The notes: generated by a model from the letters alone, not told the origin. A DNA stretch of 64,000 nucleotides from Dietzia natronolimnaea (GCF_039525805.1 NZ_BAAAHZ010000015.1); one strand, 5' to 3'; positions 8,339-17,733 are shown, numbered from the stretch's first letter. Program-made: numbers and translations.

Positions 8339-9333
8339 AGGTCATGACGGCCCTGTTCGGGCCCACCGACGTGGTCCACCGCGCGGAGGCGCTCAAGGAG
8401 GCCGGTGCGGCCGGGGTGTTCACCTTCGAGGGACCGCACGACGTGTTCACCCCCCTGGTGCTGGCCTCTCAGGTCACCGGGCTGGACGTGATGTCCAACG
8501 TCGCGATCGGGTTCCCCCGCAACCCCATCCAGCTGGCGCACCAGGCCAACGATCTGCAGCTGCTCAGCGAGGGCCGGTTCGTCCTGGGCCTGGGCACGCA
8601 GGTGCGGGCGCAGATCGAGAAACGTTACGGGGCCGAGTTCGACCGTCCCGTCGAGCGGATGAAGGAGCTGGTGGGGGCGCTGCGGGCCATCTTCGCCACC
8701 TGGGCCACCGGCGAGCGCCTGGACTTCCGCGGCGAGTACTACCGGCACACCCTCATGACCCCCACGTTCGTGCCCGGGCCCAACCCGTACGGCCCGCCGC
8801 CCATCTACCTCGGCGCACTCGGGCCGCGGCTGACCCGGGCCACCGCGGAGGTGGCCGACGGCCTGCTGGTGATGCCGTTCGGGTCGACGAAGTTCCTGCG
8901 CGAGTCGACGATGCCGGCCGTGCGCGCCGGGCTGGCCGCCGCCGGTCGCAGCGAGGACGACTTCGAGGTGGTGCCCGAGGTGATCGTGTCCGTGGCCACC
9001 GGGGCCGACGACGACCACGTGTCCACGCGCCGCCTGCTGGCGTTCTACGGATCCACGCCGGCGTACAAACCCGTGCTCGACGCCCACGGGTGGGGCGACC
9101 TCCAGCCGGAGCTGAACACCATGTCCAAGCAGGGCCGCTGGCAGGAGATGACGTCGTTGATCAGCGACGACATCCTGCACACCATCGCCGCGTGTGGCTC
9201 CCCTGCCGAGGTGGCCGCGCACATCCGCGACCGCGTCGACGGGGTGTCGGACCGCCTCTGCCTCTATCAGACGGGCCCCATCTCCACCGATGCGCTGGCC
9301 GAGATCGTCGACGCGCTGGGAGGCGAGCGATGA
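8335..9333 (+). CDS. F420-type luciferase-like (LLM class) oxidoreductase
   Basis: TIM-barrel bacterial-luciferase family protein of about 330 aa, resembling the TIGR03617 group of F420-dependent enzymes. Visible family elements are NVAIGFPRNPIQLA, LSEGRFVLGLGTQV, PPPIYLGALGPRLTRATAEVADG (shown as GALGPRLTRATAEVADG) and GSPAEVAAHIRDR. The GTG at 8335 overlaps the previous stop; an internal ATG at 8344 (MTALFG) has a better placed AGGAG and is an alternative. It is coupled at both ends in the three-gene operon. The substrate is unknown, probably a hydrophobic alcohol, aldehyde or CoA-ester pathway intermediate. Confidence 0.83.
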   Translation: MKVMTALFGPTDVVHRAEALKEAGAAGVFTFEGPHDVFTPLVLASQVTGLDVMSNVAIGFPRNPIQLAHQANDLQLLSEGRFVLGLGTQVRAQIEKRYGAEFDRPVERMKELVGALRAIFATWATGERLDFRGEYYRHTLMTPTFVPGPNPYGPPPIYLGALGPRLTRATAEVADGLLVMPFGSTKFLRESTMPAVRAGLAAAGRSEDDFEVVPEVIVSVATGADDDHVSTRRLLAFYGSTPAYKPVLDAHGWGDLQPELNTMSKQGRWQEMTSLISDDILHTIAACGSPAEVAAHIRDRVDGVSDRLCLYQTGPISTDALAEIVDALGGER

Positions 9334-11813
9334 CGCCGACGGTGGTCGAGTTCGACGAGGTCGCCGACGACCGCTACGGCGGGAAGGCCGCGGGGCTGGC
9401 CGAACTCCGGCGCCTCGGCCTGGACGTTCCCCGGGGGTTCGTGATCGCGGACGCGTCGGATGACCTCGTCGTCGTCGACCTCTCCCGGTGGTTCGACCGC
9501 ATGGCCGACGCCGACGCGACGCCGGTGGCCGTGAGGTCCTCGGCGGCCGGGGAGGACGGTGAGGACCACTCGTTCGCCGGCCAGTACGACACGGTGCTGG
9601 GCGTGGACTCCGCGGAGCGCTTCGTCGACGCCGTGCGCACGTGCGTGGCCTCGGTGGACTCCGGCCGCGCCGCGTCCTACCGCGCGGAGCCGGCGTCCAC
9701 CGCGGCGTCCACCGCGACGGTCGGCACCGTGGCCGGCACCACGGCCGCGGACACGGCCACGGACACCTCCCCGACGCCCATGCACCTGGTGGTGCAGCAG
9801 ATGGTGGACGCGCGCGCCGCCGGCGTGGTGTTCACCGCGGACCCCACCAGCGGCCGGCGCGACCTCATGGTGATCGACGCGGTCGCCGGCCTGGGCGAGG
9901 CGCTGGTCGACGGATCGGCGTCGCCGGACCACCTCATCCTGGATTCCGGCGGCGGGGTGGCCGTCCGGGAGTACGACGACGACGAGGGGGTCCTGTCCCC
10001 GGAGGAGATCGCGGCCATCCGGTCGGGCGCCCTGCGTGCACAGCAGCACTGGGGCAGGCCGATTGACCTCGAGTGGGCGATCGACCGGGCAGGCAGGCTC
10101 TGGTGGTTGCAGGCCAGGCCCATCACGACCCTGCCCGCCGATCTCGGCGAGATGGACTCCCCGCTGGCCGGCGAGGACCACGTCTACACGCGCTGCAACA
10201 TCGGGGAGATGATGCCGGGGGCGTTCTGTCCGCTGACGGCGTCGGTCTCGGGGTTCGCGATCGACTACGCCATGCAGGCAATCCAAGTGGTGGCCCGGGC
10301 CCAGGCGAGCTACGACCAGCCGTGGCTGCAGGTGGGCTACTTCTCCGGGCACATGTTCCTCAACCTCACCGAGGGCACCGCGCTGAGCTCGGGCATCGTG
10401 GGCAACTCTCTCGAGCAGTTCTCCACCTCGATCTGCGGACGGGTGGTCGAGGAGTTGGTACCCAAGCCGCCCAAGCCGTTCCTGCGCAGGCTCGGCAACA
10501 CCATCCGCCTGTCCTCCCACGCGCTGTCGGCGGGCCCGGCGATCCGGCGGTTGGAGGGACAGATCGCCGCCTGGCGGGTCCCGACCAGCGAGGACCCGCG
10601 GCTGGTGATGGAGCAGTTGGAGGCCGGCGTCGAGCAGTACTGCGACGTGACGCTGACCCATGTGCGCTCGTCCTCGCGCGCCGCGGTCGCCGCCAACATC
10701 CTCGAGAGTGTACTGATGAAGCAGGCGGTCAAGGCCGGCCGCAGCGAGGACTCCGGCCGCACCGACGCGGCGCGGCTCATGGCCGGCGCCTCCGAGGTGG
10801 AGAGCGCGGTGATGCTGGAGCAGCTGGACTCGGTGGTCCGCGCCATCGCCGCCGACCCCCCGGCCGCCGAGGGGTTCCTCGCCGCGGATCCCGGCGACGC
10901 GGTCACCACCCTCCGGGCCTCGACCAGTGCCGCGGGCGAGCGACTGCGGGGGTTCCTGGCCCGTCATGGTCACCGCGGCTACCGCGAGCTGTGCATGCGC
11001 GATGCCTCCTGGGCCGAGGATCCGGAGGGGCTCGGGGCCATGATGCAGGTGATGGTGCGGTCGGCGCAGGTCTCGCCCGAGCGGATCGGGTCCGCCGCGG
11101 ATGCGGGCGTGGACGAGCCCGGCTCCCCCGTCATCCGACTGCTCGCCCGGTTCGCGCAGGAGGGGGCTCGCGGGCGCGAGGAGACCAAGGCCAAGATGGC
11201 GCTGATGGCGCACGCGCTCAAGCGGGGCTACCGCCACCTCGGAGAGGTGCTGGCCGCCGCCGGGCGACTACCCGACGCCGACCTGGTGTTCTTCTTCGAC
11301 CGTGCTGAGCTGGCCCGGATCGTCGGGGCGGGCGACACCGAGGGGGCGGGCGAGATCGGCGATCTGGTCCGGAGCGCCCTCAAGCGCCGGGAGGCGCTGG
11401 CGTTCCAGGACGTCCTGGAGTTCCCCGACGTGTCGGTCGGCCGCCCGGTCCCGCTGATCGCCCGACCCCCGCGCGAGGCGGCGGGTGGCGAGATCATCGG
11501 CCGACCCGCGAGCCGCGGATCCGTGGAGGGCGTGGTGCGCGTGGCGAGGTCCATCGTCGACGCCCGCGAGGTGCAGCCGGGGGAGATCCTGGTCGCGCCC
11601 GTCACGGACGTGGGCTGGACGCCGTACTTCACGGTGATCGCGGCGCTGGTCACCGACATCGGCAGTTCGGTCTCCCACGGGGCCGTGGTCGCGCGCGAGT
11701 ACGGCCTGCCCTGCGTGGTCAACACCCTGGTGGCCACGCAGACGTTGCGGACCGGAGACCGTGTCCGCGTGGACGGGGACCGGGGGGTGGTGACGCGGCT
11801 CGACCAGTCGTGA
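9330..11813 (+). CDS. PEP-utilizing phosphotransferase-like enzyme (PPDK N-domain + swivelling His domain)
   Basis: An 827-aa protein with the pyruvate-phosphate-dikinase/PEP-synthase ATP-grasp domain at the N-terminus (VAVRSSAAGEDGEDHSFAGQ; WWLQARPIT at its end), a long central domain, and the swivelling phosphohistidine domain at the C-terminus, with catalytic His783 in SVSHGAVVAREYG. The order ATP-grasp, substrate domain, His domain is that of rifampin phosphotransferase and related enzymes that move the beta-phosphate of ATP to a small molecule via His. Residues ~119–150 are an Ala/Thr-rich low-complexity insert. It starts with an ATGA overlap after the LLM gene. Whether it phosphorylates an antibiotic or a metabolic intermediate cannot be told; the operon favours the latter. 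Confidence 0.82.
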   Translation: MTPTVVEFDEVADDRYGGKAAGLAELRRLGLDVPRGFVIADASDDLVVVDLSRWFDRMADADATPVAVRSSAAGEDGEDHSFAGQYDTVLGVDSAERFVDAVRTCVASVDSGRAASYRAEPASTAASTATVGTVAGTTAADTATDTSPTPMHLVVQQMVDARAAGVVFTADPTSGRRDLMVIDAVAGLGEALVDGSASPDHLILDSGGGVAVREYDDDEGVLSPEEIAAIRSGALRAQQHWGRPIDLEWAIDRAGRLWWLQARPITTLPADLGEMDSPLAGEDHVYTRCNIGEMMPGAFCPLTASVSGFAIDYAMQAIQVVARAQASYDQPWLQVGYFSGHMFLNLTEGTALSSGIVGNSLEQFSTSICGRVVEELVPKPPKPFLRRLGNTIRLSSHALSAGPAIRRLEGQIAAWRVPTSEDPRLVMEQLEAGVEQYCDVTLTHVRSSSRAAVAANILESVLMKQAVKAGRSEDSGRTDAARLMAGASEVESAVMLEQLDSVVRAIAADPPAAEGFLAADPGDAVTTLRASTSAAGERLRGFLARHGHRGYRELCMRDASWAEDPEGLGAMMQVMVRSAQVSPERIGSAADAGVDEPGSPVIRLLARFAQEGARGREETKAKMALMAHALKRGYRHLGEVLAAAGRLPDADLVFFFDRAELARIVGAGDTEGAGEIGDLVRSALKRREALAFQDVLEFPDVSVGRPVPLIARPPREAAGGEIIGRPASRGSVEGVVRVARSIVDAREVQPGEILVAPVTDVGWTPYFTVIAALVTDIGSSVSHGAVVAREYGLPCVVNTLVATQTLRTGDRVRVDGDRGVVTRLDQS

Positions 11814-12132
11814 GCTCTGCTCGGTGTCTCGACAACACCTGTGCGGGTCCTGCGCGTGTCGCGGCTGACCCGGTGCGCACTTGGCCAGAACGACTGTGCG
11901 CCAGAGCAGGTCATGCCACACTGCAGAGAGCGACGAGCGTCGCAGATCGGGACTCCCGTGAGCTCCGATGCGGCGCCCGACAGCCTCGGCCGCATCCCCT
12001 CCCCCTCCCCAGACTCGGCTTCCCTCCCCGAGTGTCGGCTCGAGGCCCTCGCCACCGTGGTGATCGCCGCCGCGACACGTCGTGTCGGCCACCGCGGATC
12101 CCCCACGACTTCTCCACCGAGAGGACCACATC
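11814..12132. other. Intergenic region without a recognisable gene
   Basis: About 320 bp between the PEP-utilizing enzyme and the mycofactocin-type SDR. No frame shows a credible start plus codon bias, and no tRNA-like fold or strong inverted repeat was seen. It should contain the SDR promoter; GAGAGGACC just before 12133 is its ribosome site. Confidence 0.4.
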
Positions 12133-12975
12133 ATGGCAGGAAGACTGGACGGCAAGGTCGCCTTCATCACCGGCGCCGCGCGAGGACAGGGGCGCAGCCA
12201 CGCGGTACGGCTCGCCGAGGACGGCGCGGACATCATCGCGGTGGACATCTGCGCACCGATCGCCTCGCTCGAGGGCTTCTACTCGCTTCCGACACAGGAG
12301 GACCTCGACGAGACCGTGCGCCTGGTCGAGGCACAGGGGCGCCGCATCGTCGCCCGCGTCGCCGACGTCCGCGACCTGCCGGCACTCACCGACGCGGTGT
12401 CGGCCGGGGTCGCCGAACTGGGGAGCGTCGACATCATCGTGGCGAACGCCGGCATCTTCACCTTCGGCCAGGAGACCCACAAGATCGAGCAACAATCCTG
12501 GAACGACATCCAGGACATCAATCTCACCGGCGTCTGGCACACCTATGCGGCGGCAGCCGAGCACCTCCTCGCCGCCGGCCCGGGCGGGTCGGTCATCATC
12601 ATCTCCTCGCTCGCCGGCTTCAAGGGCCTGGCGAACGTGGCCGCGTACACCGCCGCCAAGCACGGCATCGTCGGTCTGATGAAGGTCCTGGCCAACGAAC
12701 TCGGCCCGCACGGCATCAGGGTCAATACCATCCATCCCAACTCCATCGACACACCGATGGTCAAGAACGCCAGGACCTACGGGCTCTTCCGGCCGGACCT
12801 GGACGACCCGCAGGCCGAGGACGCCCACGACGCCTTCGCCGGACTCAACCCCATGGGCAAGGCGTGGATCGAGTCGATCCACGTGTCCAACGCCGTCGCC
12901 TGGTTGGCCTCGGACGAGGCCTACTACGTCTCGGGCGGTGAGATCCCGGTCGACGGCGGCGCATCGGTCCACTGA
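12133..12975 (+). CDS. Mycofactocin-coupled SDR family oxidoreductase
   Basis: A 280-aa SDR with cofactor loop TGAARGQGRSHA and the active-site Ser, Tyr and Lys in SSLAGF and YTAAK. The stretch after the second beta strand (DICAPIASLEGFYSLPTQEDL, about residues 38–60) is the insertion that marks the TIGR03971 subfamily, whose members hold NAD tightly and recycle it through mycofactocin. The start at ATG 12133 is preceded by GAGAGGACC. No mycofactocin biosynthesis gene is in the window. The substrate is probably an alcohol or terpenoid-type molecule. Confidence 0.85.
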   Translation: MAGRLDGKVAFITGAARGQGRSHAVRLAEDGADIIAVDICAPIASLEGFYSLPTQEDLDETVRLVEAQGRRIVARVADVRDLPALTDAVSAGVAELGSVDIIVANAGIFTFGQETHKIEQQSWNDIQDINLTGVWHTYAAAAEHLLAAGPGGSVIIISSLAGFKGLANVAAYTAAKHGIVGLMKVLANELGPHGIRVNTIHPNSIDTPMVKNARTYGLFRPDLDDPQAEDAHDAFAGLNPMGKAWIESIHVSNAVAWLASDEAYYVSGGEIPVDGGASVH

Positions 12976-12984
12976 CGTCCCGAT

Positions 12985-13052
12985 CCGTGGCCGCCAGCGT
13001 GCCGTGACCGACACTGCGCCGTGACCGACACTGCGCGCTGAAGCGGCCACGG
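12985..13052. terminator. Convergent terminator stem with a 17-bp tandem duplication in the loop
   Basis: CCGTGGCCGC (12985–12994) and GCGGCCACGG (13043–13052) are perfect inverted repeats between two converging genes. The loop holds two back-to-back copies of a 17-bp unit beginning CCGTGACCGAC (13002–13018 and 13019–13035). A bidirectional terminator is the simplest reading; there is no T-run. Confidence 0.5.
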
Positions 13053-13061
13053 CCGGTCGGC

Positions 13062-14117
13062 CTACCTCGGGTAGACGAACCCGCGCCTCACCCGCGCGCC
13101 GCGCGCGGCCGGGGACGTCTCGTCGACACCCGTGGTCAGCACGCGCAGTTCGAGGTCACCGGACCGGCAGATGACCGTACGACCACGACGCCCGTAGAGA
13201 CTGGTGACCACCTCGACGGGCAAGACACCGTCGCCGGTGGGAAGATCCACCAGCTCCACACCGTCGGGCGGGAGTGCGAGGTGAGCGGGGCCCTCGACGT
13301 GTCCGGACGGGAAATCCAGCGCGTCGAGCTGAACGACGACCCTGCCGTCGTCCGAGCGGAACCGGCCGTCGCCCATGCTGCCGGCCACGCAGGTCGCGTC
13401 GTGCAGGAACCGCGCCACGAACTCGCTGTTCGGCGAGGCATCGAGTTCCGCGGGCGACCCCACCTGCACGAGTCGGCCCCGGTTGAGCACGGCGACCTGG
13501 TCCCCGATCGCCAGCGCCTCGTCACGGTCGTGCGTCACGTGGACCATCGTGAGTTCATACTCCGCGGCGAGCCTGCGCAGCATGAGCCGCAGGCTCGCCC
13601 GCAACGGCTCGTCCAGGGCCGAGAGCGCCTCGTCGAGCAGCAGGACGGCGGGCCGTACGACGAGCGCCCGGGCCAGTGCGACCCGCTGTCGCTGGCCGCC
13701 CGAGAGGGTGTCCGGCGCGCGGTCGGCCAGGTCCCCCAGCTCGACGGTCGCGAGCACCTCCGCCACGCGCGCCTCGCGATCCGACCGATTCCAGCGGGCA
13801 CGCCTGAGCGGGTAGGCCACGTTCTCGGCGACGGTCATGTGCGGCCACACCGCGTGGTGCTGGAAGACCATGCCCAGTCCCCGGCGCTCGGGCGGCACCA
13901 TGACGCCGTCGCCCACCAGCACTCGGTCCCCCACCCGGATGGTGCCGGCGTCCGGGGTGGCGAAGCCCGCCACCGCCCGCAGGAACGTCGACTTGCCGGA
14001 GCCGGACGGGCCGACGAGGGCCAGGATCCGACCGGCGTCCACGCGGAGGTCGACCGAATCGAGGGCACGCGTGGTGCCGAAGCGCACGCTCACCCCTGTG
14101 GCGTCGAGTTCAGACAT
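13062..14117 (-). CDS. Fe3+-type ABC transporter ATP-binding protein
   Basis: A 351-aa ATPase of the FbpC/PotA type. Walker A is GPSGSGKST, the signature is LSGGQRQRVALARAL, Walker B is LLLDEALSALD and the H-loop is HVTHDRDEA. The ~110 C-terminal residues form a TOBE-like regulatory domain. It overlaps the permease gene by 8 bp and is the last gene of a permease/binding-protein operon for ferric iron or a similar ligand. Ligand identity rests on the binding protein. Confidence 0.87.
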   Translation of the reverse strand: MSELDATGVSVRFGTTRALDSVDLRVDAGRILALVGPSGSGKSTFLRAVAGFATPDAGTIRVGDRVLVGDGVMVPPERRGLGMVFQHHAVWPHMTVAENVAYPLRRARWNRSDREARVAEVLATVELGDLADRAPDTLSGGQRQRVALARALVVRPAVLLLDEALSALDEPLRASLRLMLRRLAAEYELTMVHVTHDRDEALAIGDQVAVLNRGRLVQVGSPAELDASPNSEFVARFLHDATCVAGSMGDGRFRSDDGRVVVQLDALDFPSGHVEGPAHLALPPDGVELVDLPTGDGVLPVEVVTSLYGRRGRTVICRSGDLELRVLTTGVDETSPAARGARVRRGFVYPR

Positions 14118-15726
14118 TCAGCTTCCCTGTCTCCGAGTCGGATCTGGTGAACCGCGACCCGAACACTGCCAGCACCACCAGGCCCACCAGCATGAGGATC
14201 ACCGAGAGCGCGGACGAGGCGTTGACGTCGCCGGCCCTCTGGTACTGGAAGATCACCACACCGAGGGTCTGCGTCCCCGGCGAGACGAGTAGCACCGACA
14301 GGGTCAGCTCGCGCACGGCCGTGACGGCGACCATGATCGCGCCGATCCCCGCGGCCGGCAGGGCCAGACGCACACTGGTGTCGAGGTGCGCCCGGAACGG
14401 TCCCGCCCCGCCGATCCTCGCGGCCTCCTCCATCGAGGAGTGCATGCCGGCCAGCGGTCCGCGCACCGTCTGGACCACGATCGCCGCGAACGCGGTGACG
14501 TAGGCACCGAGGATCACCCACCCGGTGTTGTAGAGCCCCGTGTACCGGCCGAGGATGAGCCAACCCGTGGCGATGACCAGTCCGGGAACCGCCTGCGGGA
14601 GCAGCACCGTCAACAGCATCGGCTCCCTGTCGGCACGGGCGAGCCGGGTGGTGAACAGGCCCACCGCGAGACCGAGGATCCCGCAGAGGACCCCGGCCCC
14701 GATGGAGAGGACCACCGAGTTGGTGGCTCCGTTGATCGTCTGCGCGGAGGAGAGCACGCGCTGGTAGTTGTCCAGCGTCATGGTCTCGAAGGTCAGCGGC
14801 ACCCCTGGGGCCGGCAGGAGGGACCTGACCACGAGGCCGGCCAGCGGGGCCACGGTGGTGACGAGACCGAAGACCCAGGCCACGGCCGAGATCCCGGCCC
14901 GCGACCGCCCGAGCGACATCGGGTCGAACTCCCGCCCGGACCCGCCGAACTCCACGACCCGCTTCGATATCCGACGGTCGAGGATCGTGCCGATCACGCC
15001 CAACACCAGCAGGATGATGCCGATCTGTGAGACCACCTGCAGCGGCGAGTCCACGGTCCCGGACTCGAGGTACCGGTAGACCATCGTCGACAGTGTGTCG
15101 AGACCGCCGGGGACGCCCACGATGATCGGGATGCCGAAGTCGCCGATGCTACTGACGAAGGTCAGCGTGAACGCCGCCGCGATCGCCGGACGGATGAGCG
15201 GCAGCGTCACGTCCAGTTGGGTCCGCAGGGGTGTGGCACCACCCATGCGCGCGGCCTCGACCAGGTCCGCGGGGATCCTGCGCAGCGCCGCGGCCACCAC
15301 GAAGTAGGCGACGGGATAGCTGTGCAGCGTCAGGAGGAACGCCACGCCCGAGAACCCGTAGAAGTCCCAGGGCGCGAACCCCAGCGTGCGGTCGATGAGC
15401 CCACCCCGGGTGACCAGTCCCGTCCACGCGATCGCGCCGATGAACGGGGGCACGAACAGCGGCGTGAGCAGCAGCAGCTTGAGCGGCCCGCGCCCGGCCA
15501 GGTCGGTCCGGTCCAGCAGGAACGCCATCACCGTGCCGATCACGACCGCCCCGACCGCCGCCGCGAGCGAGGTCGTCACGCTGTTCACCGCGGCCTGCAC
15601 GATGCCACCGTCGAGCAGGAGCGGCAGGTGGTTGGCCCCGAAGCCGAGCGAGACGACGAGGGCCAGCGGGAGGACCGCGACCCCGAGGAGCCACGACCAG
15701 AGGACGATCCGGATCGGCAGGGTCAC
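14110..15726 (-). CDS. Fe3+-type ABC transporter permease (fused FbpB)
   Basis: A 538-aa inner-membrane permease containing two permease domains in one chain. Each has an EAA loop: VEAARMGGATPLRTQLDVTLP in the first half (shown as AARMGGATPLRTQLDV) and EEAARIGGAGPFRAHLDT in the second. About twelve hydrophobic segments are visible. The GTG at 15726 starts the hydrophobic N-terminus; the frame is open upstream but the extension is Arg/Pro-rich non-coding DNA that overlaps the binding-protein gene. It lies 46 bp after the binding protein. Confidence 0.86.
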   Translation of the reverse strand: MTLPIRIVLWSWLLGVAVLPLALVVSLGFGANHLPLLLDGGIVQAAVNSVTTSLAAAVGAVVIGTVMAFLLDRTDLAGRGPLKLLLLTPLFVPPFIGAIAWTGLVTRGGLIDRTLGFAPWDFYGFSGVAFLLTLHSYPVAYFVVAAALRRIPADLVEAARMGGATPLRTQLDVTLPLIRPAIAAAFTLTFVSSIGDFGIPIIVGVPGGLDTLSTMVYRYLESGTVDSPLQVVSQIGIILLVLGVIGTILDRRISKRVVEFGGSGREFDPMSLGRSRAGISAVAWVFGLVTTVAPLAGLVVRSLLPAPGVPLTFETMTLDNYQRVLSSAQTINGATNSVVLSIGAGVLCGILGLAVGLFTTRLARADREPMLLTVLLPQAVPGLVIATGWLILGRYTGLYNTGWVILGAYVTAFAAIVVQTVRGPLAGMHSSMEEAARIGGAGPFRAHLDTSVRLALPAAGIGAIMVAVTAVRELTLSVLLVSPGTQTLGVVIFQYQRAGDVNASSALSVILMLVGLVVLAVFGSRFTRSDSETGKLNV

Positions 15727-15772
15727 GGGAGCACCGGGGGTCGGGGGTGGGGACGGTGGCGGACGCGTGGCG

Positions 15773-16819
15773 TCAGCGGATCGCCTCGTTGAACGCGGAC
15801 ACGGCGGCGGCCTGGTTCTGGGCGATCGCCTCGAGGTTCTGGTCGAACAGCGCGATCTGGTCCAGGGACGGCGCGTCCTCCGGGGTTCCCACGTCGTCGC
15901 GGACCGGCAGGTAGTTCTGCTCGACGGCGATCTCCTGGCCACGCGTGGAGACGACGAAGTCGAGGAACAGCTGGGCCGCCTCGGGGTCCTGTGCGTCGGC
16001 GAACACCGCGCCCGGCTGGGTGATGTACGGGACCCCCTCGTCGGGGTAGCTGACCCCGATCGGCGAGCCCGCCGCGGCCAGGTCGCGCACGAGGTAGTCC
16101 ACCACGATGCCGATCGGGCGCGATCCCTCGGCGACGGCCTGGGCCACCGGACCGTTCGACTCCGCGACCTGGGGGGTGTTCGCGCCCAAGGCCCGGATCC
16201 ACTCCGGGCCGAGGTCCGGGCGCAGGCTCCACGCCGAGGCGTTGAACGCGGCCGCGCCGGAGATGTCCGGGTTGGGCAGGACGATCTGCCCGGCGTACTC
16301 CGGCTCGGCGAGCTCGGCCCACGAGGTCGGCGGCTCGTCGACGTCGTTCGTGTTGTAGGCGATCACGGTGGGGATGATGCGGGTCCCCACGTAGTAGCCG
16401 TCGGGGTCCACCGCGACCTCGACCAGAGCGTCGGGGTCGCTCGGCGTGAACTCGCGGAACAGGTCCTGCTCCTTGTACCCCTCGAACGTCGGGACGTCGG
16501 CGGCCAGCAGCACATCGGCGCCGATCTGCCCCGTGGCCTGCTCCGCCGCGATGCGGGCGCGCAGGTCACCGGTCCCGGCGCGGAACACCTCGACCGTGAT
16601 GTCGGGCTGCTCCTCGTTGAAGGCCGCGATGATCTCGTCGATCTTCGCCTGGGGCTCGGAGGTGTACAGGGTGACGGTGCCGGTGACCCCGTCCCCGCTC
16701 GCCGTGGTCTCGCCTCCGTCGTCGGGCTCGGCGCACGCCGTGAGCGTGAGGGCGCCGGCCACCGCCAGGGCGGCTGCCCGGGTCAGGAAACGCGTACCGA
16801 TTCGAGCGGTCGTTGTCAT
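15773..16819 (-). CDS. Fe3+-type ABC transporter substrate-binding lipoprotein
   Basis: A 348-aa FbpA-like solute-binding protein. The signal peptide ends in LTLTAC (Cys about 29), so it is lipid anchored. The mature sequence has the opening strand TVTLYTSEPQAKIDEIIAAF (20 residues), a GIVVDYLVRDLAAAGSPIGV segment and C-terminal QNYLPVRDDV of the ferric-iron/putrescine/thiamine class. The aromatic ligands of FbpA cannot be assigned with certainty. It is the promoter-proximal gene of a three-gene importer; no clear DtxR/IdeR box was recognised upstream. Confidence 0.85.
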   Translation of the reverse strand: MTTTARIGTRFLTRAAALAVAGALTLTACAEPDDGGETTASGDGVTGTVTLYTSEPQAKIDEIIAAFNEEQPDITVEVFRAGTGDLRARIAAEQATGQIGADVLLAADVPTFEGYKEQDLFREFTPSDPDALVEVAVDPDGYYVGTRIIPTVIAYNTNDVDEPPTSWAELAEPEYAGQIVLPNPDISGAAAFNASAWSLRPDLGPEWIRALGANTPQVAESNGPVAQAVAEGSRPIGIVVDYLVRDLAAAGSPIGVSYPDEGVPYITQPGAVFADAQDPEAAQLFLDFVVSTRGQEIAVEQNYLPVRDDVGTPEDAPSLDQIALFDQNLEAIAQNQAAAVSAFNEAIR

Positions 16820-17097
16820 TGTGTCGTGAACTCCTCAGATGCTGACTGGCCGCGGTGATCCGCGACGGTCCACCATGACATCCCAGGATTCTCCCCCAGT
16901 TCCGTGGGCCTGAACGCCGGATGAACAACGCGGGTGGACCCGGCCCTGGAGCGTCCGGCGGGCCGGTGATGTGGCGCTGGCCGCCGGCCCGAGGTCGAGC
17001 GACCTGCGAACCGCCCCACAGGCGGCCCGACCGCGCTAGATTAATTTCCGTTGATCGCAACCGCGACCATCCGCCTCTCACGAGCGAGGTCCCCAGA

Positions 17098-17664
17098 ATG
17101 ACCACGTCCACCGCCCCTCGATCCACCGTCTCCCAGGCCTCCAAGGCCGTGCGTCTCGCACTGCTGATCGGTGGCCTCCTCGCCATCGGCTTCGGTATCG
17201 CCGTTCTTCTCTGGCCCGCCAAGACCGCCGTCGCCATCACCGGGGTGCTCGCCGTCTACGCCATCATCGCGGGCGTCGTCTACGCCTCCATCGGGCTCCT
17301 GGCCACCAGCCACGGGACGGGCAGCCGGGTGGGCCACGTCCTGTTGGGCCTGCTCTGGGTCATCGCCGGCGCCTACGCCTTCGTCTCGCTCCAGGAGTCC
17401 GCGGCGTTCCTCGCCGTCTTCATCACCGTGATGATCGGCGTCATGTGGATCGTCGAGGGGTTCACCGCCCTGTTCACCCTCGGGGAGTCCGGTGCGAAGG
17501 GCGTGACGATCGTGTTCGCGATCATCTCGGTGCTCGCCGGCGTCTCGCTGCTGAGCACCCCGGTCTGGGGCGCCGGCTTCCTGTGGTGGCTGCTCGGAAT
17601 CTCGCTCATCGTGCTCGGGGCGCTGAACGTCTTCCGCGCGATGTCCGGCAAGGGCTCACGCTGA
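17098..17664 (+). CDS. HdeD family membrane protein
   Basis: A 188-aa protein with six predicted membrane helices arranged as pairs (LLIGGLLAIGFGIAVLLWP and later ITVMIGVMWIVEGFTALF are characteristic), matching the DUF308/HdeD family linked to acid resistance in enteric bacteria. In actinobacteria its role is not established. The start at ATG 17098 is preceded by GAGCGAGG. It runs toward a small membrane protein gene on the other strand. Confidence 0.8.
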   Translation: MTTSTAPRSTVSQASKAVRLALLIGGLLAIGFGIAVLLWPAKTAVAITGVLAVYAIIAGVVYASIGLLATSHGTGSRVGHVLLGLLWVIAGAYAFVSLQESAAFLAVFITVMIGVMWIVEGFTALFTLGESGAKGVTIVFAIISVLAGVSLLSTPVWGAGFLWWLLGISLIVLGALNVFRAMSGKGSR

Positions 17665-17733
17665 GCCCACGCACAGGCGCGCTCCCGGCTTCTGCCACCG
17701 CCGCGGGGTCCGCGGACCTCGTCGTCGTCGCTC

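Noticed and set aside
8277..9329. A 1178-codon frame reading into the PEP-utilizing enzyme
   Set aside because: The first 350 codons are Arg/Gly/Pro-rich and antiparallel in quality to the true LLM gene in another frame; the enzyme starts at the ATGA overlap at 9330.
9330..11813. Annotation as rifampin phosphotransferase
   Set aside because: The three-domain order fits, but the operon context is metabolic and no rifamycin-associated element was seen, so only the broader family is claimed.
16820..17097. IdeR/DtxR box upstream of the Fe3+-type importer
   Set aside because: No 19-bp dyad resembling TTAGGTTAG…CTAACCTAA was found.
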